A stretch of 7,931 bases of DNA from Bacteroidales bacterium (GTDB lineage Bacteria > Bacteroidota > Bacteroidia > Bacteroidales > SMBSF39). The notes beneath the pieces are model-generated. The model had not been told where the DNA came from, did not search any database, and worked only from the letters and a program-made list of their open reading frames with translations. The number at the start of each line of letters is the position of its first letter. Positions within the stretch are counted from its first letter, which is position 1. Below, one piece after another: positions 1 through 5,212 of the stretch. The position numbers and the translations under genes are program-made. The stretch spans positions 1-7,931 of the forward strand of contig JAIOSH010000094.1 of assembly GCA_021107685.1 (NCBI GenBank), written 5' to 3'.

Positions 1-239
1 AATTCATTATTATATGTATTTATTCTTAATTGATCTCCATGTTTTATGTCTTCAATTAAATGAGGTTTCCCAATATCCTTTTTTTTAGAATATTCCACCC
101 ATTTTTTTTTATCATCACTTCTTTGAACAACTTCTTCAACATAAGTATTCCATTCACCACAAGAAGGGCATTTACCTATCCACTTTATGGATTGTGCGCC
201 GCAATTCCTGCAATAAAATAAAGTTTTAGATTTTGCCAT
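1..239 (-). CDS. radA: DNA repair protein RadA (Sms), N-terminal part, cut by window edge
   Basis: Only the first 79 codons are present; the frame is still open at base 1. RadA/Sms is a RecA-like ATPase that promotes branch migration during recombinational repair. What is visible is the hallmark N-terminal zinc-binding module: it starts MAKSKTLFYCRNCG, has Cys10-x2-Cys13 and Cys24-x2-Cys27, and contains the family signature around WIGKCPSCGEWNT (residues 20-31). The ATP-binding RecA core and the Lon-like C-terminal domain would lie outside the window. The start is ATG at 237-239, exactly where RadA proteins normally begin. The gene follows the adenylyltransferase gene by 43 bp on the same strand with no obvious promoter in the gap, so it is probably co-transcribed. 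Lysine codons form two homopolymer runs (79-86 and 102-110). Confidence 0.95.
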   Translation of the reverse strand, partial: MAKSKTLFYCRNCGAQSIKWIGKCPSCGEWNTYVEEVVQRSDDKKKWVEYSKKKDIGKPHLIEDIKHGDQLRINTYNNE

Positions 240-282
240 TGTTTTGATAAAAATTAATTACGATAGGAAATAATAGATTTTA

Positions 283-774
283 CTATATTGCTTTTATCTT
301 CTCTTCAATTAAACTTGTTGAATAGCCCGGCAAGAAATCAATTGTTATGATTTCTCCACCATTATTTGAAACAATATCATACCCGACAATATCTTCAATT
401 TTATAATCAGAGCCTTTTACTAAAATATCCGGTTGTATTAATCTGATTAAATTATATGGTGTGTCTTCATCAAAAAGGATAATCGCATTTACAAAGCTTA
501 ATGATGCCAGAACAATTGCCCTTGAATTTTCATCATTAATTGGTCTGTGTATTCCCTTTAATCTTCTTGCTGAATTATCAGTATTTAAGCCAATGATAAG
601 AATATTGCCAAAATCCGCTGCCTTAGATAAATATTCAATATGACCGAGATGAAGAATATCAAAACAGCCATTTGTAAAAACTACTTTTTTTTCGGCAAAT
701 CGCCAAATAGCTACTTGTCTTTCAATAGATTCACTAATAAATATTTTTGATTTGATGATGTCAAGTTTTTTCAT
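283..774 (-). CDS. rfaE2: D-glycero-beta-D-manno-heptose 1-phosphate adenylyltransferase (RfaE2/HldE C-terminal domain type)
   Basis: A 163-residue stand-alone nucleotidyltransferase of the cytidylyltransferase-like fold. In this family the enzyme transfers AMP from ATP to heptose 1-phosphate, giving ADP-heptose for lipopolysaccharide or other surface glycans in the cytosol. Seen directly: FTNGCFDILHLGH at 33-45 with the nucleotide-binding HxGH at 42-45; GLNTDNSARRLKG at 62-74; RPIND at 77-81; the acidic FDEDTP at 101-106; LVKGSDY at 118-124 (KGGDY in the E. coli HldE C-terminal domain); and GYSTS at 150-154, matching the ST-rich ATP-binding motif near the end of the family. The kinase domain fused to it in enterobacterial HldE is absent, so a separate heptose-7-phosphate kinase would be needed. 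The ATG at 772-774 lies inside the 3' end of the upstream membrane-protein gene (14-bp overlap), implying translational coupling. The sugar substrate is inferred; related cytidylyl- or glycerol-phosphate enzymes share the fold. Confidence 0.88.
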   Translation of the reverse strand: MKKLDIIKSKIFISESIERQVAIWRFAEKKVVFTNGCFDILHLGHIEYLSKAADFGNILIIGLNTDNSARRLKGIHRPINDENSRAIVLASLSFVNAIILFDEDTPYNLIRLIQPDILVKGSDYKIEDIVGYDIVSNNGGEIITIDFLPGYSTSLIEEKIKAI

Positions 775-1780
775 GAAAATATCTTTTTTTAAGAAGGAAA
801 AGCATAAAATATGAAAATGCTCCTAATACAATAACTAATATAGTTTGTGCAGTCCAGACAATTGTAGCAAAAGATGCTGCAGCAATTGCAGATATTCCAT
901 ATAATTCAAAAAGTATCGCTTTTACAATAAAATGATATGCTCCTATTCCGCCAGGTACAGGAGCAACAATGCCAAGGCTGCCGAGAGCCAGAACTGTAAT
1001 TCCATCAATAACTGTTAAATGGGAAGTAGCTTTAATTGCAAAAAAACATATATAAGTCATTAAAAAATACATTAACCAGATAATAAAAGTATGAAACAAA
1101 AAAGCCCATTTTTGCTCCATTCTTTTTATTGTCTTAATCCCATTTAAAAAACCATTAATAAGTTCTTTAAGCTTAATATAAAATGATAAATGCTTTATTT
1201 TATTTTTATAACGCTTAATAATCAATAATAAGGAAATAATAATAATAATAATTACAGAAACCGTAAATATTATTAAGCTGAAATTATTTGAAAATTTAGA
1301 TGATAGCGGGATAAATAAATATTTGTTGACAAAAACACCTACTAAATTTAATTGAAAGACTATTACAAAAAAAATTATTAATATTAGTATTAACAGATCG
1401 AATATTCTTTCAGATATTACAGTTCCTATTAATGAATTAACAGGTATTTTGTTATTTTTACCAAGCACACCGCAACGTGTTATCTCGCCGATTCTTGGGA
1501 TTGCAAGGTTAGCAAAATAACCTACCATCACTGCATAAAAAGTAGTAATGGTTTTTGTTTTATATCCCAATGAATTAATCATAATATTCCATCTCATAGC
1601 CCTGCTAATATGACTAATAATTGCAAATACAAAGCTGAGCAGTATCCAGGAATAATTTGCATTCTTTATTTCATTGACTACGGAATTTATCTCTAACTTT
1701 CTGAAAACAAGCCATAATAAACCTATTCCAATTAAAAGAAAGAGTAAATATTTTAGTATTGATATTATTTTCCTTTTCAA
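761..1780 (-). CDS. Flippase-like multi-pass membrane protein (LPG-synthase TM / UPF0104 family)
   Basis: A 339-residue inner-membrane protein with about eight hydrophobic segments (roughly 4-26, 44-60, 80-95, 125-150, 167-189, 228-250, 258-275, 290-330) and a basic C-terminus. Family signatures of the lysylphosphatidylglycerol-synthase transmembrane / YbhN-AglD group are present: SRAMRW at 59-64, GYFANLAIPRIGEITR at 87-102, a conserved SER at 123-125, and APVPGGIGAYHF at 273-284. Members are thought to move or modify lipid-linked molecules; the substrate here is unknown. The catalytic lysyltransferase domain of MprF is absent, so this is not a full LPG synthase. The start is TTG at 1778-1780: the in-frame stop at 1790-1792 is four codons upstream, and the first in-frame ATG is codon 62, inside a conserved segment. 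The gene begins 4 bp after panD stops and overlaps rfaE2 by 14 bp. Codons 177-182 are six identical ATT codons. Confidence 0.87.
   Translation of the reverse strand: MKRKIISILKYLLFLLIGIGLLWLVFRKLEINSVVNEIKNANYSWILLSFVFAIISHISRAMRWNIMINSLGYKTKTITTFYAVMVGYFANLAIPRIGEITRCGVLGKNNKIPVNSLIGTVISERIFDLLILILIIFFVIVFQLNLVGVFVNKYLFIPLSSKFSNNFSLIIFTVSVIIIIIISLLLIIKRYKNKIKHLSFYIKLKELINGFLNGIKTIKRMEQKWAFLFHTFIIWLMYFLMTYICFFAIKATSHLTVIDGITVLALGSLGIVAPVPGGIGAYHFIVKAILFELYGISAIAAASFATIVWTAQTILVIVLGAFSYFMLFLLKKRYFHEKT
1235..1252. repeat. AAT trinucleotide repeat, six copies, coding for six Ile
   Basis: Six perfect AAT units on the plus strand (ATT on the coding strand) encode Ile177-182 in a transmembrane segment of the flippase-like protein. 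Gain or loss of units would change the helix length by whole residues without a frameshift. Confidence 0.9.
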
Positions 1781-1784
1781 AAAA

Positions 1785-2132
1785 TTAGTTTAATTTATTT
1801 TGATTATCAGGGAAAATTATGATTGGATTAAATTTTTTAGCTTCTTCGAAATCCATCATTGCATATGAAACAATAATTATTTTATCTCCAACAGCGCCTT
1901 TTCGGGCAGCAGCTCCATTAAGAGAAATAATACCCGAGCCTCTATTACCTTTTATAACATAAGTTTCCAAACGTTCACCATTATTAATATTATATATATG
2001 AACTTTTTCGTTTTCAATAAGATTTGCAGCTTCCATCATATCTTCATCAATGGAAATACTTCCAATATAATTCAAATCCGATTGAGTTATTGTTGCCCTG
2101 TGAATCTTTGATTTTAAAATTTCTATTTGCAT
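1785..2132 (-). CDS. panD: Aspartate 1-decarboxylase precursor
   Basis: This 115-residue protein converts L-aspartate to beta-alanine, the amine half of pantothenate, in the cytosol. It is a pyruvoyl enzyme made as a proenzyme that self-cleaves between Gly24 and Ser25; the sequence has YIGSISID with Gly24-Ser25 at exactly that position. Other family residues fall at their usual E. coli-like numbers: Lys9, His11, Arg12, Tyr22, Arg54, Thr57, Tyr58 and Asn72 in LNGAAA. Length is normal. The start at 2130-2132 is fixed by the conserved N-terminus (MQIEILKSKIHRATIT). It lies 12 bp downstream of panC, whose product uses the beta-alanine, and 4 bp upstream of the membrane-protein gene. A TAnnTTTG box overlaps the panC stop, so panD may also have its own promoter. 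Confidence 0.97.
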   Translation of the reverse strand: MQIEILKSKIHRATITQSDLNYIGSISIDEDMMEAANLIENEKVHIYNINNGERLETYVIKGNRGSGIISLNGAAARKGAVGDKIIIVSYAMMDFEEAKKFNPIIIFPDNQNKLN

Positions 2133-2139
2133 AATGCCG

Positions 2140-2147
2140 CAAAGTTA
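2140..2147 (-). promoter_or_regulatory. Putative -7 box for an internal panD promoter
   Basis: TAACTTTG on the minus strand is an exact TAnnTTTG match that includes the panC stop codon (2145-2147) and ends 7 bp before the panD ATG. The nearest upstream TTTG is 24 bp away, longer than the usual spacer. If used, it would give a leaderless or nearly leaderless panD transcript. Confidence 0.3.
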
Positions 2148-2990
2148 ATAAAATAAAATAATATTATCTATCAAACGAACTTTTCCTAAAAAAACTGCAA
2201 TACAAGCAATCATCTTATTGCTTTCTGTCCAGGTTTTTAAAGGTAAAAGGGTTTCTGCATCAACTATTTCAAAATATTCTAATTTTAATAATTTATTCTT
2301 ATTTATACGTTTAGCAACAATTTTTTTTAACTCGTTTATTGGAATAAAACCAGCATTAATTTTTGCAAATTTTAAAGTAGTATATATAATTGGAGCTATT
2401 TTTCTTTCTTTAGGAGATAAACGTGCATTTCTTGAACTCATTGCCAAACCGTCATCTTCTCTTTCTGTTGGACAAGGGATTATTTCAACAGGAATTTCAA
2501 ATTTCTCAATAAGTTTTTGAATTATTAATAACTGCTGGTAATCTTTTATTCCAAAATAAGCCCTGTCAGGTTCAATAATTGAAAACAGTTTTTTTACAAC
2601 TATTGCAACTCCATTAAAATGACCGGGTCTGTATTTTCCTTCCAATATTTCATCTAAATACCCTAAGTCAAATTCAGTAGTATCAGGTTGGGGATACATT
2701 TCTCCATTTGAAGGGTTAAACAACAGATCACAATTTTCTTTTTCTAATTTATCAATGTCATTATTTAAATCTCTTGGATATTTCTCAAGATCTTCATTAT
2801 TATCAAACTGGGTAGGATTAACATAGATGCTACATATTATAAAATCGTTATCTTTTCTTGCATCTCTTATTAATGAAAGATGACCTTCATGTAAAGCACC
2901 CATTGTGGGAACAAAGCCTATTGACATATTTTTCTGCCGAATATTACTTAAAATAGTTTTGGTTTCTTCAATAGTATTGACAATTTGCAT
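2145..2990 (-). CDS. panC: Pantothenate synthetase (pantoate--beta-alanine ligase)
   Basis: A 281-residue cytosolic ligase that joins pantoate and beta-alanine with ATP via a pantoyl-adenylate, giving pantothenate for coenzyme A. Motifs in order: FVPTMGALHEGH at 26-37 with the nucleotide-binding HxGH at 34-37; YVNPTQF at 56-62, whose Asn58 and Gln61 correspond to pantoate-contacting residues; RPGHFNGV at 121-128; FGIKDYQQ at 146-153; and MSSRN at 184-188, the equivalent of the KMSKS-like loop. The end, VRLIDN near 271-276, is typical, so the gene is complete. The start ATG at 2988-2990 gives the usual N-terminus. It follows the biotin-carrier gene by 31 bp. panB and panE, which make pantoate, are not in the window. 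Confidence 0.97.
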   Translation of the reverse strand: MQIVNTIEETKTILSNIRQKNMSIGFVPTMGALHEGHLSLIRDARKDNDFIICSIYVNPTQFDNNEDLEKYPRDLNNDIDKLEKENCDLLFNPSNGEMYPQPDTTEFDLGYLDEILEGKYRPGHFNGVAIVVKKLFSIIEPDRAYFGIKDYQQLLIIQKLIEKFEIPVEIIPCPTEREDDGLAMSSRNARLSPKERKIAPIIYTTLKFAKINAGFIPINELKKIVAKRINKNKLLKLEYFEIVDAETLLPLKTWTESNKMIACIAVFLGKVRLIDNIILFY

Positions 2991-3021
2991 ATCAGGTTAT
3001 TTTTATACAATTATTGTAAAA

Positions 3022-3351
3022 TTAATTCAAATATTTTAATTCTATTAAAATATCTTTTTTGGTAACCAAATCACCTTCCTTAATATTAATTTGCATAATA
3101 ATTCCATTGATAGATGATATAATATCGTTTTTCATTTTCATAGCCTCAAGAATCAATAATTTATCACCAATTTTTACCTTTCGTCCTTTTTTAACATAAA
3201 TTTTACTTATTTTACCGGGAATAAAAGCGGTGATCTTTGTTAAATCATTTTTTTGATATTGTTGTCTTAATAGAAATTTATTTGTCAGGAAAGTTTTATA
3301 TTTAATATTTTCAATATTTAATGTTTTATAAATTATTTTTTTTTCTTCCAT
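3022..3351 (-). CDS. Small biotin carboxyl carrier protein (biotinyl-domain protein)
   Basis: A 109-residue protein whose last 70 residues form a biotinyl domain. The hallmark EAMKM motif is at 69-73, making Lys72 the predicted biotin attachment site, and the hammerhead half-repeats are recognisable: an FIPGKISKIYVKKG stretch (43-56) before the lysine and an INGIIMQINIKEGD stretch after it. The N-terminal 40 residues are Lys-rich and not recognised. It is shorter than typical acetyl-CoA carboxylase AccB proteins and lacks the usual Pro/Ala-rich linker. It sits 55 bp downstream of a carboxyltransferase gene, so it most likely carries the carboxyl group for that enzyme. Whether the complex is an acyl-CoA carboxylase (needing biotin carboxylase) or a methylmalonyl-CoA decarboxylase (MmdC-like, needing a membrane beta subunit) cannot be decided here, so no symbol is given. 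It needs modification by a biotin ligase encoded elsewhere. Confidence 0.9.
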   Translation of the reverse strand: MEEKKIIYKTLNIENIKYKTFLTNKFLLRQQYQKNDLTKITAFIPGKISKIYVKKGRKVKIGDKLLILEAMKMKNDIISSINGIIMQINIKEGDLVTKKDILIELKYLN

Positions 3352-3406
3352 AATTTCAATTTATTGACTGTTATAAATATAAATTATTGTATTAATTAAA
3401 TTAAAA

Positions 3407-4954
3407 TTAAAATGGTGGAATACCATGTTTTTTCTTAATACGAATTTCAGTTTTATGATTTGAAATTTCAAGAGCATGAATCAAAAAATGCCTTGTTTCG
3501 TTTGGTTCAATAACAGCATCAATATAACCATAGGCAGCAGCCACATAAGGATTTGCAAATTTTTTCTTATATTCCTTAATTTTTTGCTTACGCATTTCAT
3601 CAGGGTTTTCAGCATTTTTTATTTCATTTTTAAAAATAATATTTGCAGCACCATCAGGTCCCATTACAGCGATTTCAGCATAAGGCCATGCAAATACAAA
3701 ATCAGCTTTTAAATGGTGAGAACACATTGCTATATAACCTCCGCCATAGGCTTTACGCAAAATAACAGTAATTTTAGGTACTGTTGCTTCTGAATATGCG
3801 TAAAGAACTTTTGCACCATGCCTGATAACTCCGGCATGTTCCTGTTCAATTCCTGGAAGGTAACCCGGAAGGTCAACTAATGTAACCAAAGGAATATTAA
3901 AAGCATCGCAATATCTGACGAAACGAGCAGCTTTGTCAGATGAATCAATATCCAAAACACCTGCCATCACTTTAGGCTGATTAGCGACAAAACCTACAGT
4001 TTGACCACCTAATCTTGCAAAGCCTATTACAATATTTGCAGCAAAATGTTTCTGTATTTCAAAAAATTCCGAGTCATCACAAATTGCTTTTATAATATCA
4101 CAAACATCATAAGGTTGTCTCGTATCAGTTGGTATTATATTATCAATTTTAAATACTCTTGTTTTTGGAGGTTTTGAGGGAAAGGAGTCAGCTTTTTTTT
4201 CATTATTCCATGGGATAAAGCTTATCAAATGTTTTATCTGATCAAAACATTCATCTTCACTCTCTGCAAAAAAATGTGCATTTCCTGTAATTTCAGCATG
4301 TACGCGTGCACCACCTAATTCTTCCATTGAAACTTCTTCTCCAAGCACTGTTTTAACGACTTCGGGACCTGTAATAAACATTTTTGATACTTTGTCAACT
4401 ACAAATACGAAATCGGTTAATGCGGGGGAATAAACAGCTCCTCCTGCACAGGGTCCTAAAATAACCGATATTTGTGGAATAACACCTGACGCCTGTGTAT
4501 TTCTGTAAAAAATTTCTCCGTAACCTGCCAATGCATTAACTCCTTCCTGGATACGCGCTCCCCCGGAATCGTTAATTCCAATTAATGGAACTTTCAGTTT
4601 TAAAGCATGGTCCATAATTTTAGTTATCTTTTTTGCATGCATCCAACCAAGAGAACCTCCTGCTACAGTAAAGTCCTGGGCATAAATACATACAGGATGA
4701 CCGCTTAATATTCCTGTTCCGGTTATAACACCGTCACCAGGAAGATATTTTTTGTCCATATCAAAATCTTTTCCTGCATGCTTAACAAAAAGATCATATT
4801 CATGAAAAGTTTTCGGATCAAGAATGGCAATAATCCTTTCGCGGGCTGTCATCTTACCTGTTGCCTTCTGCTTCTCTATTGCTTTTGACCCCCCACCTTT
4901 TAGGGCATCCCGCATTCTTTTCTTTAAATCAGTTGTTTTTTGTTTTAACGTCAT
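3407..4954 (-). CDS. Acyl-CoA carboxylase carboxyltransferase subunit (propionyl-CoA carboxylase beta / methylmalonyl-CoA decarboxylase alpha family)
   Basis: A complete 515-residue carboxyltransferase that moves a carboxyl group between biotin and an acyl-CoA, probably propionyl-CoA/methylmalonyl-CoA. Both crotonase-like halves are present. N-half: DFTVAGGSLG at 94-103, NDSGGARIQEGV at 128-139, the oxyanion-hole GPCAGGAVYSPA at 167-178, and FITGPEVVK at 193-201. C-half: DLPGYLPG at 361-368, RKAYGGGYIAM at 400-410, and FAWPYAEIAVMGPDGA at 421-436. Residue 408, right after GGGY, is Ile; the corresponding position in characterised actinobacterial enzymes helps set acyl-CoA preference (Asp in propionyl-selective PccB, Ile in the broader AccB), and MmdA decarboxylases also carry Ile. 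The start ATG at 4952-4954 gives the expected basic N-terminal helix. It probably heads the transcription unit, with a promoter near 5038-5067. The downstream neighbour supplies the biotin domain; no biotin carboxylase gene is in the window. Confidence 0.93.
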   Translation of the reverse strand: MTLKQKTTDLKKRMRDALKGGGSKAIEKQKATGKMTARERIIAILDPKTFHEYDLFVKHAGKDFDMDKKYLPGDGVITGTGILSGHPVCIYAQDFTVAGGSLGWMHAKKITKIMDHALKLKVPLIGINDSGGARIQEGVNALAGYGEIFYRNTQASGVIPQISVILGPCAGGAVYSPALTDFVFVVDKVSKMFITGPEVVKTVLGEEVSMEELGGARVHAEITGNAHFFAESEDECFDQIKHLISFIPWNNEKKADSFPSKPPKTRVFKIDNIIPTDTRQPYDVCDIIKAICDDSEFFEIQKHFAANIVIGFARLGGQTVGFVANQPKVMAGVLDIDSSDKAARFVRYCDAFNIPLVTLVDLPGYLPGIEQEHAGVIRHGAKVLYAYSEATVPKITVILRKAYGGGYIAMCSHHLKADFVFAWPYAEIAVMGPDGAANIIFKNEIKNAENPDEMRKQKIKEYKKKFANPYVAAAYGYIDAVIEPNETRHFLIHALEISNHKTEIRIKKKHGIPPF

Positions 4955-5037
4955 AATTTAATTTTTTTTCATAATGAACTCAGGTTAAAATACCTTTACA
5001 CTTTAAAACAAACAAATTTCGACAAACAATATTATTG

Positions 5038-5067
5038 CAAAATTAATTAAATTTAAAACAAAGCAAA
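5038..5067 (-). promoter_or_regulatory. Putative Bacteroidota-type promoter for the carboxyltransferase operon
   Basis: On the minus strand a TTTG (5064-5067) is followed after 18 bp by TAATTTTG (5038-5045), matching the Bacteroidota -33/-7 consensus TTTG and TAnnTTTG at acceptable spacing. Transcription would begin near 5030, giving a leader of about 75 nt before the carboxyltransferase ATG. The box is short and the region AT-rich, so a chance match is possible. The placement in the only large gap upstream of the seven-gene run supports it. Confidence 0.45.
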
Positions 5068-5115
5068 AAAACATACCATTTAGAGTCTGTCCATAATATC
5101 CGATTTTTTATAGCG

Positions 5116-5140
5116 TCGTCCCTACGGGATTTTTTCAACC
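5116..5140. repeat. Hairpin repeat copy 1
   Basis: A 25-bp unit matching 5184-5208 at 19 of 25 positions in direct orientation. Its core folds as GTCCC (5118-5122), loop TAC, GGGAT (5126-5130), with a terminal G-T pair on the plus strand. Compared with the second copy, the fourth pair of the stem is switched from G-C to C-G, so pairing is kept. Six T residues follow on the plus strand, but no plus-strand gene needs a terminator here. Confidence 0.6.
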
Positions 5141-5151
5141 CCCTTATTATC

Positions 5152-5173
5152 ACCCCTGACTGCCGTCAGAGGT
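5152..5173. repeat. Nine-base-pair hairpin between the two related hairpins
   Basis: ACCCCTGAC (5152-5160), a four-base loop TGCC (5161-5164) and GTCAGAGGT (5165-5173) form a 9-position stem with one C/A mismatch. No T-tract follows on the minus strand, so it does not look like a standard intrinsic terminator for mutS2, although it could protect the 3' end of the transcript. Confidence 0.6.
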
Positions 5174-5183
5174 TACAAATAAT

Positions 5184-5208
5184 TCGTCGCTATGCGACTT
5201 TATGAACC
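5184..5208. repeat. Hairpin repeat copy 2
   Basis: The partner of the unit at 5116-5140. The stem is GTCGC (5186-5190), loop TAT, GCGAC (5194-5198): five perfect pairs. It starts about 5 bp past the mutS2 stop in transcript order and would form in the 3' untranslated RNA of mutS2. Confidence 0.6.
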
Positions 5209-5212
5209 AACA

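Noticed and set aside
2218..2520. Plus-strand open frame of 100 codons inside panC
   Set aside because: It lies wholly antisense to a complete panC with all motifs, has no recognisable domain, and is an expected by-product of AT-rich coding DNA. Similar plus-strand frames at 461-643, 3476-3712, 5532-5768 and 7007-7192 are rejected for the same reason.
3006..3018. Perfect palindrome TACAAT-A-ATTGTA upstream of panC
   Set aside because: Short and AT-rich, without a second copy near other starts or a known operator match; too likely by chance to call a regulator site.
4960..4974. Mini-ORF (ATG, two Lys, Asn, stop) 3 bp before the carboxyltransferase ATG
   Set aside because: It is a four-codon frame with no attenuator-like structure or informative codons; chance occurrence is likely.
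4982..4995. AGGT/ACCT inverted repeat in the carboxyltransferase leader
   Set aside because: Only four pairs around an AT loop; not distinguishable from chance and no riboswitch-like conserved core is seen.
5118..5135. Hairpin followed by six T on the plus strand, resembling an intrinsic terminator
   Set aside because: The stem is only four to five pairs and no plus-strand gene ends here. In the minus direction, in which mutS2 is transcribed, there is no T-tract after it.
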